From contig NZ_SAUH01000001.1 of assembly GCF_004193175.1 (NCBI RefSeq), positions 2,273,501 to 2,337,500 on the forward strand: a DNA stretch of 64,000 nt, written 5' to 3'. Source of the stretch: Streptomyces sp. RFCAC02 (GTDB taxonomy: Bacteria; Actinomycetota; Actinomycetes; Streptomycetales; Streptomycetaceae). Both the position numbers and the translations under genes were made by a program. Shown here piece after piece: positions 32,616-40,981 of this stretch (within the stretch, counting starts at the first letter, position 1; the number at the start of each line of letters is the position of its first letter). The notes below the pieces were generated by a model, which did not search any database, was not told the origin of the DNA, and saw only the letters and a list, made by a program, of their open reading frames with translations.

Positions 32616-33958
32616 GCGGGCTCCGGGGAACGGGTCGGGGGGACGGGCAGGAACGCGGTGGTCTCCCAGCCGCCGTCCGGTGTGGCGCCGGCCGTCAGGT
32701 CGCCGTCCAGCATGGCGGCGCGCTCCCGCATGCCGGTCAGGCCGTGCCCCGCGCCCGGGGACCCTGCTCGCGGGGGCGGTACGGCGGCGGGCGGGCCGTT
32801 GACGACGCGCAGGCCGAGACCGCCGATGACGTAGGACAGCTCCACGCGGGTCGCGGCGCCGGGCGCGTGGCGCAGCGCGTTGCTCAGGGCCTCCTGGACG
32901 ATGCGGTAGGCGGACAGCTCGACGCCGGGGGGCAGCTCGCGGACCGCGCCGGTCACCGCCTTCTCGACGGGCAGCCCGGCATCGCCCACCCGGGCCAGCA
33001 GCGTGTCGACCTGGGCCAGGGTGGGCTGCGGCGCGTCCGGGGCGGCGTCGGCCGGCGCCCGGACGACACCGAGGACGCGGCGCAGCTCGGTGAGGGCGGT
33101 GACGGCGTTCTCCCTGATGGTGGCGAAGGCCCGGACCAGCTCGGGCGGCGGATCGGCGACCCGGTAGGGCGCGGCCTCGGCCTGGATGGCGACGACCGAC
33201 ATGTGGTGGGCCACGACGTCGTGCAGCTCCCTGGCGATGGCGGTCCGCTCCTCCAGGACGGTGCGGCGGCTGCGCTCCCGCTCGGTGACGGCGCTCTGGG
33301 CGGCGACCTGGTGCCGCGAGTCGGCCCAGGCCCGGAGCAGAACGGCGATGGTCAGGGCGGCGAGGGCGAACGCGGCACAGACGATGTGGTCGCTGTTGCC
33401 GGTGGGATTGCCGCCGCGGGCGGTCACGAGCAGGCCGGTGGCGGTCGTCAGCAGCCACATCGGCACGGCGGCGCGCGGGCGGGCGCTGAGCATCACGGTC
33501 AGCATGACGAGGATGTGCGCGGCGATCGCGAGGTTGCTGAACGGCCAGCTCCCGCTCGTCAGGGACCACGTCGACTGGAGCGCCAGGCTTCCCAGGGACA
33601 GCCAGAACCCGAGGACCGGCCGGGTGGTGGCCAGGAGGAGGGGTACGGCGATGAGCACCACGTGCCATGTGCCGCGGGCGTCGTCGGCGAAGTCGGACTG
33701 CTCCCAGGCCCCCGCGCCGAGCGTCAGCAGGACGGCGACGATCCCCACGAGGCCGTAGGACAGGCGCCGGGAGGGCCGCAGCGCGCGGCGGGCCGGCGCG
33801 GGGAGGCCGGCGGTGACCGCGGCGGGCAGGCCCAGGGCGGGCAGGTGGCGCTCGGCGACGAGGTCACGGCCGAGGTCGTGCCAGGGCGCCGCCAGGGCGG
33901 CGCGGACGGCTCTGAGGTCGCGGGCGCCCCGTGGGGCCGCGGTCACCGGTTCGGTCAT
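32612..33958 (-). CDS. Sensor histidine kinase (HisKA_3 type)
   Basis: 448 residues. A cytosolic N-terminal arm of about 75 residues precedes five or six transmembrane helices (about 75-225) with little extracytoplasmic sequence. The HisKA_3 dimerisation helix has the phosphorylated histidine in ARELHDVVAHHMS (about residue 258). The ATPase domain has the N box ALSNALRHA and the G box GAGHGLTGMRERA. It phosphorylates the response regulator encoded immediately downstream. The signal is probably membrane-borne, since no sensor loop is visible. ATG 33958 is preferred over an upstream GTG. Confidence 0.92.
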   Translation of the reverse strand: MTEPVTAAPRGARDLRAVRAALAAPWHDLGRDLVAERHLPALGLPAAVTAGLPAPARRALRPSRRLSYGLVGIVAVLLTLGAGAWEQSDFADDARGTWHVVLIAVPLLLATTRPVLGFWLSLGSLALQSTWSLTSGSWPFSNLAIAAHILVMLTVMLSARPRAAVPMWLLTTATGLLVTARGGNPTGNSDHIVCAAFALAALTIAVLLRAWADSRHQVAAQSAVTERERSRRTVLEERTAIARELHDVVAHHMSVVAIQAEAAPYRVADPPPELVRAFATIRENAVTALTELRRVLGVVRAPADAAPDAPQPTLAQVDTLLARVGDAGLPVEKAVTGAVRELPPGVELSAYRIVQEALSNALRHAPGAATRVELSYVIGGLGLRVVNGPPAAVPPPRAGSPGAGHGLTGMRERAAMLDGDLTAGATPDGGWETTAFLPVPPTRSPEPA

Positions 33959-34054
33959 GCGTCGCACGGTATGCGGCGGGGCGGACACGGACGTCCCCCT
34001 TGCCGGGGATCCTCCGTGTCCGCCTCGAGGCGGACCCGCGGTACGGCCGTGGCG

Positions 34055-35317
34055 TCAGGCCAGGGCGCTGCCGGCGGTCCAGTCGGCCCAGTCCATGTTC
34101 CAGCCGTTGAGGCCGTTGTCCGGGGCCATCTGCTCGTCCGGGGAGTTCACGACGATGACGACGTCGCCGATCATGGACTCCTCGTAGAACCAGGCGGCGT
34201 CCGTGGAGTCGTCGTCGGCGCCCTGGGTGTCGTTGAGACCTATGCAGCCGTGGCTCGTGTTGGCGCTGCCGAAGACGCTGTCGGCGGCCCAGTAGTTGCC
34301 GTGGACGAAGGTGCCCGAGGTGGACAGGCGCATGGCGTGCGGCACGTCCGGTATGTCGTACTCACCCTTGCCGTCGTCGTCGGTGAAGCCGACGGTCGCG
34401 CCGTCCATGCGGGTCTCCTCGTGCTTCTCGGAGATCACCATCTGGCCGTTGTAGGTGGGGTTCTCGTCGCTGCCGGCGGAGACCGGGAGGGTGCGCAGCT
34501 CCTCGCCGTCGCGGACGACGGTCATCTGCATGGACTCGGCGTCCACCGTGCTGACCTGGGAGCGGCCGATGTCGAAGCTGAACGTGCGGTCCTGCACGCC
34601 GGTGACGCCGTCGGCGCCCTCGACGCCGTCGAAGTCGAGCTCGACCTCGACGTGGCTGCCGGCCTCCCAGTAGCTCTCCGGCCGGAAGTCGAGCCGGGTG
34701 TCGGAGAACCAGTGGCCGACGACCTCCTGGCCGCTGCTCGTGTTGATGGAGACGGCGGCCTCGACCTCGGCGCGGTTGGTGATGGCCTTGTCGAAGTTGA
34801 GCGAGATCGGCATGCCCACGCCGACGGTGACACCGTCCTCGGGCGTGAAGTAGCCGATGAAGCTGTTCTCCGGGGAGACGGTCGTGAAGGCGGCGCTCTG
34901 GTGGGCCTCGCGGCCCTCGCTGTCGCTGGCCTGCACCGTCAGCGAGTAGGCGGTGGAGCGCTCGAGCTGGTCGTCGGGCGCCCAGCTCGTGCCGTCGTCG
35001 GATATGGTCCCGGCGATCTCCGTGCCCGCCTCGGTGGCGGTCAGCACGACCGAGTCGAGCGTGCCGTCCTCGACGGTCACCTGGACGTCGCTGTTGATCC
35101 CGACGTTGTCCGCGCCGTCCTCGGGGGTGATGGAGATCACCGCCTGCGAGGTGTCGGCGTCCTCGGCCGCCCGGTCCGCGTCGGTCTGGCCGGCGCTCTC
35201 GGTGCCGCCGGCGCCGCCCGATTCGCCGGAATCGTCGTCACCGCCCCCGCCGCAACCGGTCAACGTCAGTGCTCCGGTGAGCAGCGCAGCCGCCACCGTC
35301 AGGCCCTTGCGCCGCAT
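34055..35317 (-). CDS. Lipoprotein L,D-transpeptidase (Ig-like + YkuD)
   Basis: 420 residues. Lipobox LTGC near residue 21 anchors it to the outer face of the membrane. Two Ig-like domains fill about residues 55-255 (ISITPEDGADNVGINSDVQV, FTPEDGVTVGVGMPISL). The YkuD catalytic domain follows (QMTVVRDGEELRTLPVSAG, then FVHGNYW and the nucleophile motif SHGCIGLN at about residue 360). It makes 3-3 cross-links in peptidoglycan. The start is ATG 35317, because GAGG lies 6 nt upstream; ATG 35329 is in frame. A 16-bp dyad lies upstream. Confidence 0.92.
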   Translation of the reverse strand: MRRKGLTVAAALLTGALTLTGCGGGGDDDSGESGGAGGTESAGQTDADRAAEDADTSQAVISITPEDGADNVGINSDVQVTVEDGTLDSVVLTATEAGTEIAGTISDDGTSWAPDDQLERSTAYSLTVQASDSEGREAHQSAAFTTVSPENSFIGYFTPEDGVTVGVGMPISLNFDKAITNRAEVEAAVSINTSSGQEVVGHWFSDTRLDFRPESYWEAGSHVEVELDFDGVEGADGVTGVQDRTFSFDIGRSQVSTVDAESMQMTVVRDGEELRTLPVSAGSDENPTYNGQMVISEKHEETRMDGATVGFTDDDGKGEYDIPDVPHAMRLSTSGTFVHGNYWAADSVFGSANTSHGCIGLNDTQGADDDSTDAAWFYEESMIGDVVIVVNSPDEQMAPDNGLNGWNMDWADWTAGSALA

Positions 35318-35433
35318 GCCGTCCCTCATCAGTTCGCCACTCCGTCCGCTGCCGTGTCCCCCCACAGGACACAAGGGGAAGAACGCGGATCCCACGGCAG
35401 CCGGTTCCACTGTAAGTGAATCCGTGCGATAGA

Positions 35434-35449
35434 CCACTCGTTCGAGTGG
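35434..35449. promoter_or_regulatory. Inverted repeat upstream of the L,D-transpeptidase gene
   Basis: CCACTCG-TT-CGAGTGG, a perfect 7-bp inverted repeat with a 2-nt centre, lies about 117 bp before the transpeptidase start and 18 bp past the stop of the preceding leftward gene. Its tight centre suits a dimeric regulator better than a terminator. Confidence 0.35.
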
Positions 35450-35467
35450 CGCCCCGATGAGGCCGGG

Positions 35468-35797
35468 TCAGTCGCCGTCGGTCCCGTCGTCCTCCAGGTC
35501 CTCCCATGCCTCGTCGGGGTCGTACTCCGCCTGCTCACTGCTCCACGACGCCTGCGCGAGCACGGTTCCCGGCACCGTGCCCACCAGGTCGATCGGGTCG
35601 ATCAGGTAGGCGACGGCCTCCGCCTCGTCCTGGGAGACGGCCCGCGCGGCCTGCTCCCGTTCGGCGGGCGGCATCAGCTCGTCGCCCTCGATCCGTGCCC
35701 AGGCCGCGCGGATCAGCTCGTCACGCTCCGTGATCTCCAGGACCATCTCCACGCGAACCCGGACGTGACGCGTCTCCCCGCTCAGCTCTTCGTTCAT
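35468..35797 (-). CDS. Small acidic protein of unknown function
   Basis: 109 residues, strongly acidic at the C-terminus (EYDPDEAWEDLEDDGTDGD). The N-terminal half (HVRVRVEMVLEITERDELIRAAWARIE) looks like a beta strand followed by a helix. No known domain is recognised. Start ATG 35797; the longer open frame lacks a ribosome site. Codon use is like its neighbours, so it is likely a real gene. Confidence 0.65.
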   Translation of the reverse strand: MNEELSGETRHVRVRVEMVLEITERDELIRAAWARIEGDELMPPAEREQAARAVSQDEAEAVAYLIDPIDLVGTVPGTVLAQASWSSEQAEYDPDEAWEDLEDDGTDGD

Positions 35798-35919
35798 GCC
35801 CCGGAGCGTAAGGCGCACGGGGGCGGCCACTTCCCGCGACCCGCAGACGCCCGTAACATCGCTACCCATCGCGCCCCCCGCTCGGCACCACCCCCCTCGT
35901 ACGACCCCCGGGAGTCCCC

Positions 35920-36153
35920 GTGGACGGTAACCCCACCCGCGTCAACCGCCGCGCGATCCTGTGCGGCACCGTGGCCGCCGGCGTCCTGTGCCTGGGCTGG
36001 TTCCTGCCCCCCGCGCACCCGGACACCGACGCGGACACCGGCAGTACCGTCGTCCCCGCCGAGCAGGCCGACCTCGACGGGATCAGCGACCAGGCCGGCG
36101 ACCTGTCCGGCGTCGCAGGCGATCCCGACACCGGGACCGCGGCCGCCGGCTGA
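35920..36153 (+). CDS. Small secreted or membrane-tethered protein
   Basis: 77 residues from a GTG with GGGAG upstream. The N-terminus is RVNRRAILCGTVAAGVLCLGWFLPPA, a twin-arginine-like or uncleaved signal anchor. The rest is an acidic, low-complexity tail (DTDADTGSTVVPAEQADLDG). Function unknown. It ends close to the deletion point of the decayed gene on the opposite strand. Confidence 0.5.
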   Translation: MDGNPTRVNRRAILCGTVAAGVLCLGWFLPPAHPDTDADTGSTVVPAEQADLDGISDQAGDLSGVAGDPDTGTAAAG

Positions 36154-36175
36154 CCCGGCCGCCGCCGGGCCGGCC

Positions 36176-36251
36176 GTGAGGAAACGGTCCTCCCCCGGGC
36201 CGCGACCTTCGCGGCGGTCGGGCTGTCGAACAGGTCGAAACGGCGTTCCAT
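36176..36251 (-). pseudogene. N-terminal stub of a carboxymuconolactone decarboxylase-like gene
   Basis: An ATG at 36251 with GAGGA at good distance opens a frame reading MERRFDLFDSPTAAKVAARG. From memory, this resembles the start of the CMD-family proteins (ME-R-DxFxxPxAAK-) encoded next to ECF41 sigma factors. After about 20-25 codons the similarity stops and the frame becomes Arg/Pro-rich noise over the gene on the other strand. I read this as the remnant of a deleted partner gene. Confidence 0.45.
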
Positions 36252-36302
36252 GACGTCGTCCTCACTCGTGGTGTGCCATCTGTCCGCACCGGACGACCAC
36301 AA

Positions 36303-36329
36303 GATGCCGACGGCCACGATCGTGTGACG
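36303..36329 (-). promoter_or_regulatory. Degenerate ECF41-type promoter facing the CMD stub
   Basis: Reading leftward: CGTCAC (36329-36324), 17 bp, CATC (36306-36303). The ECF41 consensus is about TGTCAC-N16-18-CGTC. Each box departs by one base, which fits relaxed selection on the stub. Confidence 0.35.
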
Positions 36330-36363
36330 GCCCGGCGGTGTGGCGTACGTCACCGGCCGCGGC

Positions 36364-36390
36364 TGTCACGGAACGGCGGACGCCGGCGTC
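36364..36390 (+). promoter_or_regulatory. ECF41 autoregulatory promoter
   Basis: TGTCAC (36364-36369), a 17-bp spacer, then CGTC (36387-36390), 42 bp before the sigma factor ATG. Both boxes match the ECF41 promoter consensus exactly as I know it, so the sigma factor probably drives its own gene. Confidence 0.7.
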
Positions 36391-36432
36391 TTGTGCGCGA
36401 CGCAGCCGTGGACGAACAGGCGGGAGCCGGGG

Positions 36433-37341
36433 ATGGACGAGCGCACCACACACGAGCGGGCACGGGACGCACTGGACGGCGTCACCGAGGCGTTCGTCAC
36501 CCACCGCAACCTGCTCTTCACCGTCGCCTACGAGATGCTGGGCTCCGCCGCCGACGCCGAGGACGTCCTGCAGGAGACCTGGCTGCGGTGGGTGGGCGTC
36601 GATCCCACCGTCGTGCGGGACCGGCGCGCGTACCTGGTCCGGATCACCACCCGGCAGGCGCTCAGCCACCTGCGCGCCCTCGGCCGCCGCAAGGAGTCCT
36701 ACGTCGGCCCGTGGCTGCCCGAGCCGCTGCTGACCACGCCCGACGTGGCCGAGGACGTCGAACTGGCCGACAGCGTCTCGATGGCCATGCTGCTGGTGCT
36801 GGAGACCCTCGCGCCGACCGAGCGGGCGGTGTTCGTCCTGCGCGAGGTGTTCGACCTCGGGTACGACGAGATCGCCGGTGCCGTCGGCAAGAGCCCGGCC
36901 GCGGTCCGCCAGATCGCCCACCGCGCGCGGAACCACGTCGCGGCGCGCCGGCCGCGCGGGGCCGCCACCGCCGACGACGCCCGCCGCACCGTCGAGGCGT
37001 TCCGGCAGGCCGTCGAGACGGGGGACCTGAAGGACCTGCTCGACATCCTCGCGCCGGACGTCGTGCTGCTGACCGACGGCGGCGGCGTCGTACGGGCCGC
37101 GCTCGAACCCGTCGTGGGCGCCGTCCGGGTGGCCGGGGTGCTGGGCAGGATCGCCGACACCATGACGTTCGAGTCCACGCGGGTCAACGGCGACCCGGCG
37201 CTCGTCGTCCGCCGGGACGGCACGGTCGACACCGTCATCGCGCTGCGTGTCGACGACGGCCGCGTCACCGGCCTGTACGCCGTGCGCAACCCCGAGAAGC
37301 TGACCCGCCTCGATCACGGGACGCCCCTCGGCCGCCGCTGA
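36433..37341 (+). CDS. ECF41-type RNA polymerase sigma factor with SnoaL-like C-terminal domain
   Basis: 302 residues. Sigma region 2 is at about 20-85 (FVTHRNLLFTVAYEMLGSAADAEDVLQETWLRW) and region 4 at about 120-175 (LETLAPTERAVFVLREVFDLGYDEIAGAVGKSPAAVRQIAHRAR). A SnoaL-like domain of about 110 residues follows, carrying the ECF41 marks LLTDGGG near its start and NPEKL near its end (NPDKL in the family). ECF41 factors have no membrane anti-sigma; the C-terminal domain itself tunes activity. Often called SigJ-like. A matching promoter lies at 36364-36390; the usual CMD-type target gene is reduced to a stub. Confidence 0.92.
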   Translation: MDERTTHERARDALDGVTEAFVTHRNLLFTVAYEMLGSAADAEDVLQETWLRWVGVDPTVVRDRRAYLVRITTRQALSHLRALGRRKESYVGPWLPEPLLTTPDVAEDVELADSVSMAMLLVLETLAPTERAVFVLREVFDLGYDEIAGAVGKSPAAVRQIAHRARNHVAARRPRGAATADDARRTVEAFRQAVETGDLKDLLDILAPDVVLLTDGGGVVRAALEPVVGAVRVAGVLGRIADTMTFESTRVNGDPALVVRRDGTVDTVIALRVDDGRVTGLYAVRNPEKLTRLDHGTPLGRR

Positions 37342-37349
37342 CCGGCGCC

Positions 37350-38555
37350 TCACGCCGTGGCGGGCGACCGTCCCGTGTCCGGGACGCGTGCCGTGCCGTC
37401 CCGGCCCGTCCGGGGCAGGACCAGGTACGTCAGCGCGAGCCCGCCCAGGCTGAGCAGCATGCCCGCGAGGCCCGTCCAGCGCAGCGCGTCCGCCGCCACC
37501 ATCGCCCCGCCCAGCGCGGAGCCGGCCGCCGCGCCCAGGTTGAAAGCGCCGACGTTCGCCGCGACCGCGAGCGTCGGCGCGTCACCGGCGTGCCGCAGGA
37601 TCAGGCTCTGGAGCGGCGCGATCGTCGCCGTCGCGAGGAGGCCGAGCACCAGCACGGCGGCGACGGCGGCCGGCTGCCACAGCACGGCGAACGGCAGCAT
37701 GGCGAGGATGCCCGCGAGGCCGCCGAAGACACCCCGCACCGTGCCGCCGAGGGACCGGTCGGACAGCCGCCCCGCCGCCAGGTTCCCGACCGTGCTGCCC
37801 GCGCCGTACGCCAGCAGCAGCCCCGAGACGGCCGTGTCGGAGAAGTGCGCGACGCGGGTCAGCAGCGGCGCGATGTAGGTGAAGACGACGGCGACCCCCG
37901 AGAACCCGACGGCGGTGGCCGCCACCGACAGCAGCACGGGACGGCGCGTCACCACCCGGATCTCGTCCCGCAGCCGGGTCTCCCCCGCCCCCTGGCTCGG
38001 CAGCGCGACGGCCAGGACGGCGGCGACCACCGCCGCGAGGACCGCGAGCGCGGCGAACGGCGTGCGCCAGCCCGCCCGTTCCGCGACCAGCGCGCCCAGC
38101 GGCACGCCGAGCAGGGTGGACACCGTGAAGCCGGACGCGATCAGGGCGATCGCCGACCCGATGCGCTCCGCCGGCACCAGCCCCGTGGCGGTCAGCAGCG
38201 CCACGGCGACGAACGCCGCGTGGCTGAAGGAGGACACCAGCCGCCCGGCCAGCAGCGGCGCGAACGAGCCGGCCACGGCGCACAGGACACTGCCGGCGGC
38301 GAACAGCGCCATCAGTCCGACGGCCACGCCCTTGCGCGGCAGCCGCGCCGTCAGCCCGGCCACCAGGGGGCCGCCGACGACGACGCCGAGGGCGTACACG
38401 GTCACGGCCTGCCCCGCCGTCCCCTCGGACACCCCGAGGTCACGGCTCACTTCGGGCAGCATGCCCGCGATCAGGTACTCGGCCGTGCCGACGACGAAGA
38501 CGCCCGCGCACAGGGCGGCGAGCAGGAGGGAACTCCGGTTCCTGTCAGTGGTCAT
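37350..38555 (-). CDS. MFS drug efflux transporter (Cmx/CmlR-like DHA1 family)
   Basis: 401 residues with 12 transmembrane helices. VVGTAEYLIAGMLPEVSRDLGVS in helix 1, LPRKGVAVGLMALFAAGSVLCA for motif A, and SASGFTVSTLLGVPLGALV-type motif C (here IASGFTVSTLLGVPLGALV) mark the DHA1 chloramphenicol/arabinose exporter group. Probably drug or sugar export by proton antiport. It is divergent from a MerR regulator. The predicted promoter at 38563-38593 would start transcription at or next to the ATG, so the mRNA is probably leaderless. Confidence 0.92.
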   Translation of the reverse strand: MTTDRNRSSLLLAALCAGVFVVGTAEYLIAGMLPEVSRDLGVSEGTAGQAVTVYALGVVVGGPLVAGLTARLPRKGVAVGLMALFAAGSVLCAVAGSFAPLLAGRLVSSFSHAAFVAVALLTATGLVPAERIGSAIALIASGFTVSTLLGVPLGALVAERAGWRTPFAALAVLAAVVAAVLAVALPSQGAGETRLRDEIRVVTRRPVLLSVAATAVGFSGVAVVFTYIAPLLTRVAHFSDTAVSGLLLAYGAGSTVGNLAAGRLSDRSLGGTVRGVFGGLAGILAMLPFAVLWQPAAVAAVLVLGLLATATIAPLQSLILRHAGDAPTLAVAANVGAFNLGAAAGSALGGAMVAADALRWTGLAGMLLSLGGLALTYLVLPRTGRDGTARVPDTGRSPATA

Positions 38556-38562
38556 GCCCGGA

Positions 38563-38593
38563 CGCTAAACTCTGACATCCGTGTGAGAGTCAA
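38563..38593 (-). promoter_or_regulatory. MerR-type promoter with 19-bp spacer and operator dyad
   Basis: Leftward -35 TTGACT (38593-38588), 19-bp spacer, -10 TTAGCG (38568-38563). A dyad at 38569-38590 has arms ACTCTGACA and TGTGAGAGT around TCCG, with one mismatched pair, and fills the spacer. This is the layout that MerR proteins distort to activate transcription, and the MerR gene starts 34 bp away in the other direction. Confidence 0.7.
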
Positions 38594-38623
38594 GTCCCGC
38601 AACCGCCGCCCGAGGAGCCCGCC

Positions 38624-39019
38624 ATGACCCTGCGGATCGGAGAACTGTCCCGGCGCACCGGCGTCCACGAACGCCTCCTGCGCTACTACGAGGAGCAGGG
38701 CCTGCTGCACCCCGCGCGCCGCCCCAGCGGGTACCGCGAGTACGAGGAGCGCGACGCCGCGGTCGTGCGGCGCATCCGCAGCCTCCTGGCGGCCGGCCTC
38801 ACCACCGCGACGATCGCCGCGATCCTGCCGTGCCTGCGCGACGAGGGCGAGCGGCTCGTCCCCACCTGCCCCGACCTGCTGGCGGACCTCCGCAGGGAGC
38901 GCGACCGCCTCACCCGCGCCATCGTGGACCTGGAGGTCTCCCGCTCCGCCCTGGACGACGTGATCGGTGCCGCCCCCGCCGCCCTGACGTCGCGGCTCAG
39001 CGGGGTTTCCGGCTCCTGA
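38624..39019 (+). CDS. MerR family transcriptional regulator
   Basis: 131 residues. The MerR winged helix opens with LRIGELSRRTGVHERLLRYYEEQGLLHPARRPSGYREYEE, followed by the long dimer helix. The effector region is short, with one cysteine at CLRDEGERLVPTCPDLL, two at most, so organic-ligand or redox sensing is more likely than metal. It should control the divergent MFS gene through the dyad in the 19-bp spacer. Its 3' end overlaps the GGDEF gene on the other strand by 23 bp. Confidence 0.93.
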   Translation: MTLRIGELSRRTGVHERLLRYYEEQGLLHPARRPSGYREYEERDAAVVRRIRSLLAAGLTTATIAAILPCLRDEGERLVPTCPDLLADLRRERDRLTRAIVDLEVSRSALDDVIGAAPAALTSRLSGVSGS

Positions 39020-40034
39020 GCGCCCGGCGGTCCCCGCCCGCCGGCGCCGTGTCGTCGGCCAGCGCCACCGCGGCGTCCCCCGCGCCCGGCCGGCCCGCCA
39101 CCACCGGTTCGCGGGACCGCGTCGCCTTCGCCTCGTACTGCGCCGCGTCCGCGAGCCGGAACAGGCGCCGCGCCGAGCGCAGCGGCCCGATCGCCCCGCC
39201 CGTGGACGCGATCCCGCAGGCCACCCCGTCGCCGAGGTCGAGTTCCGCCGCCCGGCGGCACACCTCGCCGGCCGCCCGTTCGACGTCGGCCGCGTCGGCG
39301 TCCACCGCGAGGAGGCAGAACTCGTCCCCGCCGAGCCGCGCGGCGAGCGCCCCTGGCACGGTCGCGGCGCAGCCGGCCAGCAGGGTGCCGAAACGTTCCA
39401 GCAGACGGTCGCCGGTCGCGTGGCCGAACGTGTCGTTCACCTGCTTCAGACCGTTCACGTCGCACACCACCAGGCTGACGACGACCCCCGTCGCGCGGTG
39501 CCTGCCCAGCGCCTCCGCCAGCCGCAGGTCCACGGCGCGGCGGTTCGCGAGCCCGGTGAGCGGATCGGTGAACGCCAGCCGCCGCGCCTCCGCGAGCCGC
39601 TCGTGACTCACCAGACCGGCCCCTATCACCGACCCGAGCACCGCGGCGAAATCCCCGGCCGCCGGCCCGAACTCCTCGGCGCCCGCCTCCCGCGCCACGG
39701 ACAGCTCCCCCCACGGCCGCCCGTCCAGCAGCAGCGGGATCACGACACGCGGCCCGGGACCCGGCCGCGGGCGCCCCGGGGAGGCGGGGAAGTCCGGCGC
39801 GGCGTACGACTCGTCCGCCGGGAACCGCTCCCGGCCGGGCGCGAGCACCCCCGCGTTCGCGAGGACCCGCAGCCGCCCCCGGTCCGGCTCCCACACCGAC
39901 AGCGCGGCACACGCCCCGCCGAGCGCCCGGCGCGCGCCCTCCGCCGCCGCGAGCGCCGCCTCGTGCAGCGCCTGCGCGGCGGCCATCCGCTGCGCGAGGC
40001 CCGCGACGGCGCGCAGCCGGCTGTCGTCACCCAT
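38997..40034 (-). CDS. GAF-GGDEF diguanylate cyclase
   Basis: 345 residues. A GAF-like sensor domain is at about 10-145 (ALSVWEPDRGRLRVLANAG, GRPWGELSVAREAG), followed by a GGDEF domain at about 155-310: AFTDPLTGLANRRAVD at the start, the metal-binding DVNGLKQVNDTFGHATGD, and an intact GGDEF active site in RLGGDEFCLL. No RxxD product-inhibition site precedes the active site. It should make c-di-GMP, which controls sporulation through BldD in Streptomyces. The C-terminal 40 residues are a low-complexity tail overlapping merR. Confidence 0.9.
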   Translation of the reverse strand: MGDDSRLRAVAGLAQRMAAAQALHEAALAAAEGARRALGGACAALSVWEPDRGRLRVLANAGVLAPGRERFPADESYAAPDFPASPGRPRPGPGPRVVIPLLLDGRPWGELSVAREAGAEEFGPAAGDFAAVLGSVIGAGLVSHERLAEARRLAFTDPLTGLANRRAVDLRLAEALGRHRATGVVVSLVVCDVNGLKQVNDTFGHATGDRLLERFGTLLAGCAATVPGALAARLGGDEFCLLAVDADAADVERAAGEVCRRAAELDLGDGVACGIASTGGAIGPLRSARRLFRLADAAQYEAKATRSREPVVAGRPGAGDAAVALADDTAPAGGDRRALRSRKPR

Positions 40035-40093
40035 ACGCCCAGGCTATGGGCGTCCGGCGCGCGGTGGGATGCTCAGCTACTCCGCGCCGGGCG

Positions 40094-40936
40094 TCACACG
40101 TCCGCCGGGTCCGCGCCGTCGCCCGGCCACTCGGGCGCCCGCTTCTCCGTGAACGCCCGCACGCCCTCCACCCGGTCCGGCGAGAACGCGGCCGTCCGCC
40201 ACGCCGCGTCCTCCACTTCGAGGCCCGCCCGCAGATCGAGGCCGACACCGGTGCGCAGGGCACGCTTCGCGGCCCGCAGCGCGACCGGGGAGTGCGCCGC
40301 GATGCGTTCCGCGAGGGCGAGCGCCTCCTCGCGCGCCGGTACGCCCTCGGCCGCGGGGACGTCCACGAGGCCCAGGTCCACGGCCTCGGCGGCGCCGACC
40401 CTGCGGGCCGTGAAGATCAGCTCGGCGGCCCGCGCCGACCCCACGCGGCGCGGCAGGAGCTGCGTCCCGCCGCCGCCCGGGATGACGCCCACCGACACCT
40501 CGGGCAGCCCGACGACGGCCGTCGCGTCCGCCACGATCAGGTCGCACGACAGCGCCAGCTCGTACCCGCCGCCGAGGGCGTACCCGGCGACGGCGGCCAC
40601 CGTCGGCTGCGGCAGATCCAGGACGCCGGTGAACGCCGCGCGCAGCACCGTCCGGTGGCGCCGCAGCGCCGTGTCGTCCATGCCGTCGCGCTCCTTCAGG
40701 TCCGCGCCGACGCAGAACGCGCGCGCCCCGGACGAGGTGAGGACGACGGCCCGCGCCGTACGGTCGGCCGCGAGGTCGGCGCAGGCGGCGGCGAGGTGGC
40801 GGGCCAGGTCGGTGGACAGGGCGTTCAGCGCGCCGGGACGGTCCAGGACCAGTTCGGCGACCCGCCCGCCCGGGCCGCCGCGCCGTACCGCGACCCAGGG
40901 GCCGTACCGCCGCGCGTCGTCAGCCGTATCGCTCAT
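40094..40936 (-). CDS. Enoyl-CoA hydratase / isomerase family protein
   Basis: 280 residues. Crotonase fold: NALSTDLARHLAAACADL near the start, SSGARAFCVGADLKERDGM forming the oxyanion-hole region, and GYALGGGYELALSCDLIVADATAVVGLPEVSVGVIPGGGGTQLLPR with the glutamates used for water addition. It may act in fatty acid or branched-chain amino acid breakdown, which fits the nearby acyl-CoA carboxylase genes. ATG 40936 is chosen over a start three codons upstream. Confidence 0.9.
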   Translation of the reverse strand: MSDTADDARRYGPWVAVRRGGPGGRVAELVLDRPGALNALSTDLARHLAAACADLAADRTARAVVLTSSGARAFCVGADLKERDGMDDTALRRHRTVLRAAFTGVLDLPQPTVAAVAGYALGGGYELALSCDLIVADATAVVGLPEVSVGVIPGGGGTQLLPRRVGSARAAELIFTARRVGAAEAVDLGLVDVPAAEGVPAREEALALAERIAAHSPVALRAAKRALRTGVGLDLRAGLEVEDAAWRTAAFSPDRVEGVRAFTEKRAPEWPGDGADPADV

Positions 40937-40981
40937 GGGGCGCATTGTGGCACCGCGGCACGGCCCCGCGGGCGCTGTCGG

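Noticed and set aside
35434..35449. Rho-independent terminator after the 35468-35797 gene
   Set aside because: The stem is only 7 bp with a 2-nt centre and no U tract, so it fits an operator better than a terminator.
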